From NCBI GenBank assembly GCA_907163375.1, contig CAJQUW010015620.1, positions 372,001-436,000 on the forward strand: a stretch of 64,000 nucleotides of DNA, in the 5' to 3' direction. The stretch comes from Prostheceraeus crozeri (lineage: Eukaryota; Platyhelminthes; Polycladida; Euryleptidae). This document shows, one piece after another, positions 22,574 through 31,900 of the stretch (the first letter of the stretch is position 1; every line of letters begins with the position of its first letter). The position numbers and the translations under genes were made by a program. The notes below the pieces were generated by a model, which searched no databases, was not told the DNA's origin, and saw only the letters and a program-made list of their open reading frames with translations.

Positions 22574-22635
22574 TGGTTCAGTGGTGTATATCACTAAGTG
22601 GCTGCATTTCAAGCTTTCGTTTTGTGTTTGAATCC
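22574..22635 (+). promoter_or_regulatory. tRNA-like pol III A and B boxes upstream of LINE ORF1
   Basis: TGGTTCAGTGG (22574-22584) matches a tRNA A box and GTTTGAATCC (22626-22635) a B box, with about 42 bp between them, as in tRNA genes. The ORF1 start codon is at 22645. No convincing tRNA cloverleaf can be drawn, so this is either an internal promoter of the LINE or a fused tRNA-derived SINE head. Confidence 0.45.
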
Positions 22636-22644
22636 TGAGACACA

Positions 22645-23364
22645 ATGAGTAATCGTCCGACTAGGTCTGTCTCTCAGAATTCCTCACAACCACTTTTTAC
22701 ACTCGAGGATGTCAGTCGTCTGATTTCACAATCAGAAGACCGCATCATTGCAAGGCTGGAAAGAATAGCCACTAGTGTAACTGCCCTCGAAAAACGCCTT
22801 GATACTATTCAAGCTGAACAACTTCGTTTAGATATTGAAACGAAGAATATTAAAAGCGTTATAGTCGGACAACAACTTCAGATCGAGAGATTGGAATCTG
22901 AGCGTAGACAACTCAATCTGATTTTCTCTGATGTACCGGAGGATAAAATCCCTATACCTGATAATCCTCTTGATGATGACATGGATAAAGTCTCATTTAT
23001 ATGTGAAACTATCTCGAATGATTTTGATGACAACAGCATAGTTGAATGTTCCAGAATTGGTGTACGAAAGAGTGGTCGCAATCGACTACTAAGTGTAAAA
23101 TTTAATAGTTTCCCCTCTCGCAATGATGTTATGTTTCATCAAAAGAAGATGCGCCATCATATCGAGTACGGACAATTTTTCAAACGTGTTTTCGTAAACA
23201 AAGACTCAACATTCTTGGTACGTCGTGAAGAAAAGCGCCTTCGAGATAAAATGAAAGAATTGAGATCATCCTTTCCAACAGAAAAAGTTTACATACGTTC
23301 TGGAAAACTTTATCAAAACGACCAACTTATCGATGGGACAAGTATTGTTAATCAGTTATTCTGA
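22645..23364 (+). CDS. LINE ORF1 protein
   Basis: The frame of 239 codons is intact. Residues about 20-90 form a heptad-rich coiled coil (RIIARLERI and following, LQIERLESER). Residues about 90-190 look like the RRM-like RNA-binding domain of L1/CR1-type ORF1 proteins (NLIFSDVPE, FICETISNDF, RPLLSVKF-like, KRVFVNKD). The C-terminal part (YIRSGKLYQNDQLI) is the usual small terminal domain. Such proteins bind the element RNA as trimers. It lies directly upstream of ORF2 in another frame, with 45 bases from its stop to the first ORF2 ATG. Confidence 0.8.
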   Translation: MSNRPTRSVSQNSSQPLFTLEDVSRLISQSEDRIIARLERIATSVTALEKRLDTIQAEQLRLDIETKNIKSVIVGQQLQIERLESERRQLNLIFSDVPEDKIPIPDNPLDDDMDKVSFICETISNDFDDNSIVECSRIGVRKSGRNRLLSVKFNSFPSRNDVMFHQKKMRHHIEYGQFFKRVFVNKDSTFLVRREEKRLRDKMKELRSSFPTEKVYIRSGKLYQNDQLIDGTSIVNQLF

Positions 23365-23409
23365 CATATTCAAAATAGTAATGATCCAGAGCGTGCGATC
23401 TCTAAATGC

Positions 23410-25487
23410 ATGGAAGAATATCTTTCATTTTTGTCTAATTATTATCCAAGCAATTTTGATGATTTATCAAAGTTATATTTTGAATTTTCCAAGACTGATG
23501 CTCTCCCCACAATCAATGTTGCCATACATGTTGGTAAAATGACTGGTTATTTAATCAATGCACGTTCGTTGATTAACAAAATCGACTTGCTCAGAATATA
23601 TGCAAGCGAATATTGTCCTTTTATTATTTGTATTACGGAATCTTGGGGTAATGATGATGTCGATGACTCCTATCTTTCAATTGATGGTTGCAATATATAT
23701 CGCAAAGACAGACGTGGAGCTATTGGTGGTGGTGTCATTACTTATATTTCAAAGAAATTATCTTCCGTTCTTGTGAATACATTTGATGATGAGAGAGCCA
23801 CGGGAATCACCTGTAAAATACCTCAAATTGATTTTTTGATAACTACAATATACAGTCCTCCGGACTATATATTGCAGGATAGTGCCGTAATAGAATACTT
23901 AAAAATATGTGCTTCACTTGATGGTATGCAGCAAATTATTTGTGGAGCTTTTAATTGTCCAACCATAGATTGGATGAAGCATGAAGCACCGCATTCAACG
24001 TCTCCTTTTTTGGATTGGTGTATGGACAATTTCCTGAAGCAGATGGTTACAGAATCCACACGACCGAAATCAAATAACGTGTTAGATCTAATTTTTGCTT
24101 CAGAGTCTATAAATTCCGATGATGTATCAGTTTTAGAGTGTCTCGGGTCCTCCGACCATGCAATAGTGTCATTCAGATTCCTTCATTCATCAGATCAATC
24201 AACGAATGAAAATGTGACAAAGCATTATCAATTTTCTCAAGCAAATTGGAAGTATTATCTTATATGTCTCCACAATTCCTCTTGGCCCTCTCAAAGTGGT
24301 GTTGATAATATAAACATAACATGGAATAGGTTGCTTCAAAATATTTTGGATGCGGCAGATAGTGCTATTCCAAAGCGACAATACTCACACCGTCGGATGT
24401 ATTCGCACGATCCTACGACGACATCGCCGTCTACATCATCAGTACCAGACCTCTCCTACCCTTGTAAATTATTGGAAAATGAAATACTTATCTAGTTCTC
24501 TTGCATTCGCCACTAGAGACATGCATTACAAGATGAAAGATACATTTGCTCGGAGATGCGTAACAACTCAAATCATAAAGTGTTTTGGAATTATGTGAGA
24601 AAAAGATTGCATGGTGCTAATGACTGCATTTCATCAATAGTTATCGATGACCAAACTGTAATTACTGATCCTAAGGAGATTGCAAACGAATTCAACAATT
24701 ATTTTTCTATGAACTTCTCTGAAAACGATTTTACAGAGGAATCATTATCATCAATTAATACTACAAATAGCATCGACTTTGTCGAAATTTCCCTTCAAAA
24801 AACCCTCGAAATTATTCGTAAATTACCACAATCTAGATCTTTGGACCCCGAAGGATTATGCTATCTGTTAATAAAACAAGGTGGGCAATTTCTAGTGGAG
24901 ATATTGGTACAATTTCTTACGTTATCCCTCTCTCTTTGTTCCATCCCTGATGGGTGGCGGAAAATAATCGTAACCCCTGTTCATAAGTCAGGTTCCAAAT
25001 CTGATGTCAAAAATTTTCGACCAATTGCAATTACAAGCTGTGTTAGTCGCATTATGGAGCGATTGATTAGTTCAGAATTGACGAGGTTTGCCGTCTCACA
25101 TCTTCCGTTTATTGCAACTCAACATGGCTTTTTAGCCGGAAGATCAATGGAAACGGTTGAAATACTCTTTTTTTGATCACTTGACTCGAAATCTTGACAA
25201 CAACATCACTTGTGACGTTGCCTTTCTAGATTTTTGTAGGGCTTTCGATAAAGTTCCCCATTCACTTCTGCTAGAGAAATTACGTTATTATGGAGTTACT
25301 GGTGTTTTGCACTCATGGCTGACAAATTACTTACATGATCGCACTCAATGTGTTAGAATACAGAGTAAATCTTCTCGCTCTGCTCCAATTCGTAGTGGAG
25401 TTATTCAGGGGTCTGTTCTTGGCCCTATTTTATTTTTATTTTTCATTGATGATTTAGACTCATGTGTATCCAGTAGTGTATTTTTGG
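23410..25487 (+). pseudogene. LINE ORF2: endonuclease and truncated reverse transcriptase
   Basis: The first 360 codons hold an apurinic-type endonuclease: ARSLINK, CITESW, GGGVITYI and SSDHAIVSF. Where this family normally has GDFN the sequence reads GAFN, so a catalytic aspartate is lost. Frame changes occur at about 24480-24560 and again at about 25160. The RT then shows HKSGSKSDVKNFRPIA, AFLDFCRAFDKVPH (motif A) and SGVIQGSVLGP (motif B region). It ends before the YADD box at the junction with element 2. The open stretches suggest that inactivation was fairly recent. Confidence 0.85.
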
Positions 25488-25800
25488 CCGGCCCAGGACA
25501 AGTAAGAAAAAAAAAAATAGGGACCCCTGAAATTTATAAAAAAACAGTCACCGGCCCAGGACAAGTAAGAAAAAAAAATAGGGACCCCCTGAAATTTATA
25601 AAAAAACAGTCAAAATAGTTACAAAAAATGAAAAAATACAAAAATAGGAAAGTACCTCTAAAATCACTAATTTACGGGTCAAAATAGATACAAAAAATGA
25701 AAAAATACAAAAAATAGGGAACTACCTTGAAATTTATAAAAAACATGTAAAATCACCAATTCACGGGCTAAAATAGATACAAAATAGGAAAGCACCTTAA
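25488..25800. repeat. Left-end tandem repeats of element 2
   Basis: Two 62-63-bp units start with CCGGCCCAGGACAAGTAAG (25488 and 25551) and contain ATAGGGACCCC and an ACAGTCA end. After them come longer A+T-rich units sharing AAAATAGATACAAAA and a CACGGG-type word. The ATAGGGACCCCT word also occurs at the right side of element 1 (about 10198) and, changed, of element 2 (about 40500). Such repeats fit a Polinton terminal region. Confidence 0.75.
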
Positions 25801-25831
25801 AGTATGACCCATGAACAAAAATATTCATTTA

Positions 25832-26449
25832 AAAATGGAAGATGTAAAAACAAAAGAACCATCAGCCCCCTTATATCCTTCATTATCATATGACATAAAA
25901 CCTTCGGTTCCCAATGAAATGGATATAGCAAAACACAAAGATAGAGTCAGGTACATGAAAGATAAGGAAGCCCAATTATTACTTAAACTAGAACATTATA
26001 ATAAATTAAGAAAACGATGGACCATAGCTAAGAATGTGACACAAGGCGTTGGTATATGTTTAACAATTTCTTTAGGCGCTCTCACTATTGTCATTTCGTC
26101 TGGCGTTCTTACAATTCCTGTTGTCGCTACTGCTTTAACAGGCACAGGTGTCTTCACAACGTCACTTGCAACAGTGATAGATAAATCTTTAATGACTAAG
26201 AAACGAAAATCCTTAACTAAGAAACATGCACATGTCAAAGAAGTATATGATAAACTACATTACTACTTCCAGAGAGTGTGTGATGACAATGTTATTACGT
26301 TAGATGAGATTGAAAAATTTGACCAAATAGCTAGAGAAGCAACTAAAATTCCTGTTAAACCTCAAGACAAAGTAAACAATGAAGCTTTTTTAGAAGAAAT
26401 AAGAACTTTATTAAAAACGTTAGAACAAAGTTCCATAGAACAAAAATAA
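25832..26449 (+). CDS. Terminal membrane-associated protein of element 2
   Basis: The product has a proline-rich N-terminus (YPSLSY), a basic helix (KHKDRVRYMKDKE, LRKRW) and then two adjacent hydrophobic segments (SLGALTIVISSGVLTIPVVATAL and a following weaker stretch). A charged helical C-terminal half follows. I prefer the ATG at 25832 because it follows CATTTAAAAATGG, like other genes here; a start at 25811 would add seven residues. A truncated relative at 12132-12438 shows that the gene is part of the Polinton set. I recall a similar protein with a KRW helix before hydrophobic segments in other Polintons, but I cannot give it a proven function. A membrane-active virion role is possible. 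Confidence 0.65.
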   Translation, partial: KMEDVKTKEPSAPLYPSLSYDIKPSVPNEMDIAKHKDRVRYMKDKEAQLLLKLEHYNKLRKRWTIAKNVTQGVGICLTISLGALTIVISSGVLTIPVVATALTGTGVFTTSLATVIDKSLMTKKRKSLTKKHAHVKEVYDKLHYYFQRVCDDNVITLDEIEKFDQIAREATKIPVKPQDKVNNEAFLEEIRTLLKTLEQSSIEQK

Positions 26450-26518
26450 GTTGTTCAGTAAAATGTTTATGCTGTGTACCAATGCTACCACAAAATTCAA
26501 ATATTATCTTATAAAATA

Positions 26519-27313
26519 ATGCAGAGCAATGAGACAAAAATAAAACAACTAGAAGAATTAATAAAACAGAAAAATATTATGAAGAAAAAATATAGACAAT
26601 ATCGAATGCTACAAGCTGGTGTTCAATCTGAGATGAAAGACAAAATCCAATTAGTTGACCAAATTAAATCTGATATTAAGAAAGAACTTATAGTTCATGA
26701 TAAACGAATTGATATAGCGGATCCAGTGCAGAAAACCATCATGGATGATTATGGTTTGTTAGAAGCAAACATAGAAAAGAAATTACCCAAATCTATGCTC
26801 TTTGAACATTCTACTTCATTTATAGATGGAAAGGCATCTATTAGATTTTCCTTAGGTGGAAAAGAATTATCTATAAATCCTAAAGAAAGTTTAATTTTTG
26901 CACCAGACAAAACAGCTTTCAGTTTAGACAGAAATTTCGCGGATTTATTAAGAGGAGCGAAGTTAGATAACTATCACCCCGATGATCTACTGAAATACAA
27001 AACTATGTTAGACAAGGTTGGAAGTGGGAAACATCTTAAGCGTTATAAACAATTAGAACACTTATTATCAACAGCAACCAGTGTTCCAACAGCAACTGGT
27101 TATTCAACACCTGTTGTATTTTTATCAGACGATCCACAAGAATTAGTAAATAGATTTTATATTTTATTAGGTGCAGCAGAACAAGGACATAATTCCGGTT
27201 TTAACGAAATGCACGCAATCTTAGGTAAACTATTCCAAAACAGGGTTATAACTGAAGAAGAGTACAAATATTACTCTAATTATATTATGAGCCTCAGCGC
27301 AAGAAGGACATAA
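26519..27313 (+). CDS. Conserved-looking Polinton protein of unknown function
   Basis: The product of 264 residues starts with a long lysine-rich coiled coil. A middle domain includes LRFSLGGKEL-like and NPKESLIFAPD segments, and the C-terminal helical region (LVNRFYILLGAAEQGHNS, then ITEEEYKYY) resembles a segment that I recall as recurrent near the ends of Polinton proteins. The ATG at 26519 is preferred over the upstream in-frame ATG at 26474, because the extra residues are unlike coding sequence and 26519 directly follows a TTATAAAATA leader. It lies between the terminal protein and penton genes on the same strand with short gaps, so it may be a minor virion component. Confidence 0.6.
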   Translation: MQSNETKIKQLEELIKQKNIMKKKYRQYRMLQAGVQSEMKDKIQLVDQIKSDIKKELIVHDKRIDIADPVQKTIMDDYGLLEANIEKKLPKSMLFEHSTSFIDGKASIRFSLGGKELSINPKESLIFAPDKTAFSLDRNFADLLRGAKLDNYHPDDLLKYKTMLDKVGSGKHLKRYKQLEHLLSTATSVPTATGYSTPVVFLSDDPQELVNRFYILLGAAEQGHNSGFNEMHAILGKLFQNRVITEEEYKYYSNYIMSLSARRT

Positions 27314-27327
27314 ATTTAGTTAAAAAA

Positions 27328-28116
27328 ATGTCTTCGGCAGAACTAGAAAAAATTAATAAGCATTTAGAAAATTTAACCGAGATTTTAACCTCATCAAAAT
27401 TTAGTACGACATTAAAATTTATAACAACTACTTCATCCCATACCTGTCATTTAGATCCTATTATTCACTTAGAACAAGACAAACATTATGAAGTAGCACT
27501 AACTAGTTTTTCAACATTTAACACTATACAAAATATTATCAAAGATGTAAATGACCGATTTAAATATTCTAATGATCAAGGTAAAACTTGGAAAGAATTA
27601 ACTTTTCTTCCTGGATCTTATGAAGTTGAATCGATTTCCAATGAAATAAAAAGACATTTAGGTATTCAATTTAAAGACAAGAAACAATTACATTTCGCAG
27701 TTGAACCAGCAGTAAATAAATTTTCTCTTACTTTAGATGAAGATCATCAAGTTGATTTTAATATTGACAAATCTTTATCAAGACTCTTAGGATTTAAAAA
27801 GAAACTCTATACACAAGGTTTTCATATAAGTGAAAATATACCTAAAGTAACTGAAATAAATTCAATCAACGTTCAATGTGATATTATAGAAGGTGGTTAT
27901 GTTAATGGAAAGCTGTCAAATAATATCTTCAGTTATCCAGCATTTACAGTTCCGATTGGTTACAGTTTGAATGTAATCCCAAAATCATTAATATATTTCC
28001 CTGTTACAAGAAAAACAATTAATTCAATTACAATTAGAATAACAGATGAGAAAGGAAAGGAAATAAATTTTGGAGGCGAAGAAATTATGATAGATCTTTT
28101 GGTTCGGGAGGTATGA
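27328..28116 (+). CDS. mCP: Penton-like minor capsid protein
   Basis: The 262-residue product matches the recalled pattern of Polinton/adintovirus penton proteins. An early HYEVALTSFSTFNTIQNI segment is followed by LPGSYEVESI, a SRLLGFKKKLY region and NSINVQCDIIEGGYVNGK. The C-terminal strand pair INSITIRITD and INFGGEEIMIDLLV is a hallmark of the single jelly roll. It would form the vertices of the icosahedral shell around the double-jelly-roll major capsid protein encoded at 36777. It begins 14 bp after the previous gene, with the leader AGTTAAAAAAATG, and is followed closely by the packaging ATPase. Confidence 0.8.
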   Translation: MSSAELEKINKHLENLTEILTSSKFSTTLKFITTTSSHTCHLDPIIHLEQDKHYEVALTSFSTFNTIQNIIKDVNDRFKYSNDQGKTWKELTFLPGSYEVESISNEIKRHLGIQFKDKKQLHFAVEPAVNKFSLTLDEDHQVDFNIDKSLSRLLGFKKKLYTQGFHISENIPKVTEINSINVQCDIIEGGYVNGKLSNNIFSYPAFTVPIGYSLNVIPKSLIYFPVTRKTINSITIRITDEKGKEINFGGEEIMIDLLVREV

Positions 28117-28138
28117 TTAAAAAATATTGACTTAAAAA

Positions 28139-28915
28139 ATGAGTGAAAACAGTTGTGAAAAATATCCACTAAACAAGAAAGTGAAATTCAATCATCATCA
28201 TAACTTGTCAAATAAAGTTTTATCAGTTATTTGTGGAAGATCAGGTTGTGGAAAAACATATCTATTATTTAAAATTCTCACGACACCCAAATTTTTGGAT
28301 TATAACAATCTTATCATTTATACAACAACAGCAGAACAACCTATTTATCAATTTTTGAAACATGGTTTTGAAAATAATCTTACAAAATCAACTATAGCTT
28401 CACTGTTTGAAGAATATGAAAAATCGGAGTATGAAGAAGAAATAAGTTCGTGGTGTGAAGAAGCAGCGAAAAATAAACAACTAGTAGAACCCAATAAAAA
28501 TAAACACATAACGATACAATTAATAGATGATAGTGGCAATATGCAAGATCCTAGTAAACTAAATAAAACGAAAAAACATTGTGTGGTGTTTGATGATTGT
28601 GTTAATGACAGAAATCAGGCAGTTCAGAGAAATTATTTTACAAGAGGTAGACACAATAACTGTAGTGTCTTTTATTTGACACAAAGTATGTATTCATTAG
28701 ATGGAAGTGTTATTAGAAAGAATGCTAATATTTTTATGCTTTTCGAAATCAACCAAAGAAACCTAAGTGATTTGTTAAGAGACTTATGTATAAGAGATAA
28801 AGATGAATTTAAACAATCGTGTAACAATGCTTGGGCAAACGACTATGGTTTTATCACAGTCAATATTGATAAAAAAGTACATGATAGAGTTATCGAACAA
28901 TTGTTCGCTGACTGA
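28139..28915 (+). CDS. ATP: A32-like genome-packaging ATPase
   Basis: The 258-residue protein has a Walker A motif GRSGCGKT (residues 33-40), a Walker B motif VVFDD (149-153) and the downstream TRGRHNN segment followed by FYLTQS. These are the features of the FtsK/HerA-type A32-like ATPases of Polintons and adintoviruses, which are thought to pump the genome into the capsid. It follows the penton gene by 22 bp, with TGACTTAAAAAATG as leader. A second, membrane-anchored ATPase with the same GRHxN segment is encoded at 33571-34791, which is unusual. After the stop codon come a gap with GC-rich hairpin words and the convergent PolB gene. Confidence 0.9.
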   Translation: MSENSCEKYPLNKKVKFNHHHNLSNKVLSVICGRSGCGKTYLLFKILTTPKFLDYNNLIIYTTTAEQPIYQFLKHGFENNLTKSTIASLFEEYEKSEYEEEISSWCEEAAKNKQLVEPNKNKHITIQLIDDSGNMQDPSKLNKTKKHCVVFDDCVNDRNQAVQRNYFTRGRHNNCSVFYLTQSMYSLDGSVIRKNANIFMLFEINQRNLSDLLRDLCIRDKDEFKQSCNNAWANDYGFITVNIDKKVHDRVIEQLFAD

Positions 28916-28985
28916 AAGTCTATAGAACATTTGTTCTTTGACTAGGCTTTGACTAGGCTTTGCCCCTGACTAGATGTTAAAGAAA
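28916..28985. repeat. Duplicated word and mini-hairpin between ATPase and PolB
   Basis: This convergent gap contains GAACATTTGTTC, a duplicated GACTAGGCTTT and GGCTTTGCC. It is short and rich in the triloop hairpin words found across both elements. Confidence 0.55.
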
Positions 28986-31900
28986 TTAAAAAGGTAAAGT
29001 AGTAATTCCATCAGGCAAAATCTTTCTTTTATCATCAAATGGATCTAATGCCAATTTATGTTCCTCTTTTAAATACATTTTATGTTTCCTTGAATTAAGT
29101 CTATAATTACATGCTGCCTTTATTTCATTATTAAATAATACATTCTTATAATCTTGAAATGTTATTTGGTTAACCACCGATGCCTTTGAAATTCCTTTTA
29201 ATGTTTTATGTGTTTTAACGGGCAAAGCCCTGGAAGACATCTCCGATGACCTAATATTACTAGTTGTATAACAATAACATTTAGATTTAAGAAATACAGC
29301 TTCTGTTATGTACTCCTCATTTCCTTCTAGTTCATCTTTCACTTTACATAAATCAGAAGGATGAATGATATCTTTTATTTTATCTATTTCTTTATCAAGT
29401 GAAGAATTAAATGGTATTGTTAATTCTAAGAAAACAGAATCCGTATCGCTGAAGTGAAGTTTATAGTTTTCACCATAAGCAGGTGCTAAATGATCATATA
29501 TAAATGTATACATAAATAGTTTGGCTAGTTCTAATATAGTGAATCCTATAAAATTAAACTTATCATGTTTCACAATGCTTCTTCTTAGATGAACAGCACA
29601 AAGTTCATCACTGAATCTAGTAGTTCTTTTATATGTTGGTTTCCTAGTTAAATTTTGGAAACGATCTTTATTATAAACTATTTCTATGTTTTGTCTGTTA
29701 CGTACATTCTCTAAAGTCTTTCCATAAAATGCGTTATTCATTAATTTAAAAAATACGTTACCAAAGTCATCTTTATTTCTCTTAGCTATTTTACGTTTCT
29801 CTATATTAAATTCTATATAATTTTTTAACCACTTAGATTTCTTATATACTAATTTTCGGTGAATTTTAGTGAGAATCATTCCATGATCTAAATACCAATC
29901 TAACATCCTTCCTTCAATAACATATTTTTCTTTATCACTTTGAGTTAACATGAGTTTCTTGGTTGGCCTGTACTTTGGAGGGATTATGGTCTTTTGATAA
30001 TCTGTAAAGTCATCCATATTAGGTATTTTATTTTCAGGACAGAACGGGAAATACTTTGTCGTATCTTTTAGTACATCAGGGTACTTTAAGTCAACTTCAT
30101 ACACATATCCATATCCATCTTCAACAGTACGTTCATAAACTAATTTGTCACACCACTCCATCTCACCTGTAGGTAATTCTTGTATCATACAAGAAGAATA
30201 TAAACTATTAAAATCATAATATAACAAATAGTTCTCTCTCATAAACTCATCAATTGCATTTTCACGTTCTACTCCTTCCCGTTTCGTTCGAAAAATTTCT
30301 AATATCTTTTCTTTCTCCTCTAGTGACAAAGGTTTCATTATTCCATATTCTTTTGGGTTTACTTTCTTGTTATAACATTTAACATATCTATTACCTAAAA
30401 CAGATGATACACCGCCTCTAATTCCAGATTCAAAAAATAGCAATTTATCGTAAGAACTTTCTTTATAATATTTCAACTGAACGGGCTTTGTCCTAGAGCC
30501 ATCGGCTTGAACACCAGTATGTTTTAATCCTGCTAACCATGTTAAACCTGGTGTCGAATAACAATAACATGGATCTATTCCATAATATTCGATACACATA
30601 TCACGAAAGTTTTCAAATAGATCAGCTAGTATTAACACATCTATCTGAAGATACTTCATTGTGTAATCGTACATGGTTCTACAGTTTAACTCTTTCCAAT
30701 TCTTCTGTGCTTCTGCATAATCTTCTTCTGATAGTTCAGATTGTTTCAATGTTGTTTTAAATTTGTTACGTCGTGGAAGTTGTTGTTCTTCCATTATTTC
30801 ATTTATCCTGTTTATGTCTCCAGTTAAATATTCATATGGAAATATGCCTTTAAGAGGACTCAAGTTATACTTATTTAATACTTTACATTGTTCAGGTTTT
30901 AATGTTTTACCCATGGCTTCCAATGAATAAGGAGTAAAAAATCTAAATGCATCTAATATTCTAATACAACCAAATTGCATTGAGAAGTATTCTTCTTCTG
31001 TTTTACACAGTATGTTCGTTCTTAATTGCTGTAATATTTTCGAAGAGAATAACTCTTTTATTATTAGATGGAAATCATACTTAGAACCATTATAGAAATA
31101 TAAAGGAACAAAGTTATATCTAAATTTATTTGCATTAAGATTACAAGAATTATGTGCTGCACCTCTATATAAACCATTTAGATGATCATGATCTTTTACT
31201 TTGTCGGCAGAGCCGTCGCTTCGCTTATCAGTGACTAATTCTTTACCACAGTAATAACAATTCTTTTCATTATTAAATTGTACTAATTGTTCAGACGTTA
31301 ATGGAAGCATTGGTTTATTTGTTTTAAGCAATTGTGAAAAACGTTCCTGCAATTCTTCTATTGTGTTAACAAACTTTATAGCACTATCCTCGCCATAGTA
31401 CTGGTAATATTCTGATTGAAACAAATTGGGATAATTTGAATGAATGTACATTCCCCAACATAATGGTTTTTGTTCAAATAAATTATTGTTACATTTGTCT
31501 GTAATTTTAACATTATATGCTTCAAAATCACAATATATTACAAATGGTACTTTGTTCTTATAGTGCCATTTGTTGTATTCTAAATAATCTTCTTTTGGAA
31601 ACGTATTTCTGACTGCTTCATTTTGTTGACAATTTACCAAGTGATTATTTAATGCTTGCTTGGTTCTAAAGCTCGTCATACATTGGAGACAAGGGAAATT
31701 AGTATGATCGGAAGTTTTTGTAAAAATAGAAACATCTTTACATAATATGTAATGACCTTGATAATATAGTATATTTGCTTGTGCCGGTTGTATTAAATGT
31801 TGTAACTGCTGTTGATATTGTTGCTGTAACTGCTGTTGATACTGTTGTTGTAACATCTGTGACTGTTGTTGTAACATCTGTGACTGTTGTTGTAACATCT

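Larger units (their letters stand above)
22570..25487 (+). mobile_element. CR1/Jockey-like LINE, 3'-truncated by element 2
   Basis: A 5' leader with pol III-like boxes is followed by an ORF1 with coiled coil and RRM-like domain, and by an ORF2 with endonuclease and reverse transcriptase. The sequence stops in the RT, just past the LGP-ILFLFFIDDL segment, where the repeats of element 2 begin at 25488. I did not find the rest of this RT on the far side of element 2. Confidence 0.85.

Noticed and set aside
22570..22640. A functional tRNA gene
   Set aside because: The A and B boxes are present but the acceptor, anticodon and T stems cannot be paired convincingly, and the sequence runs straight into the LINE ORF1.
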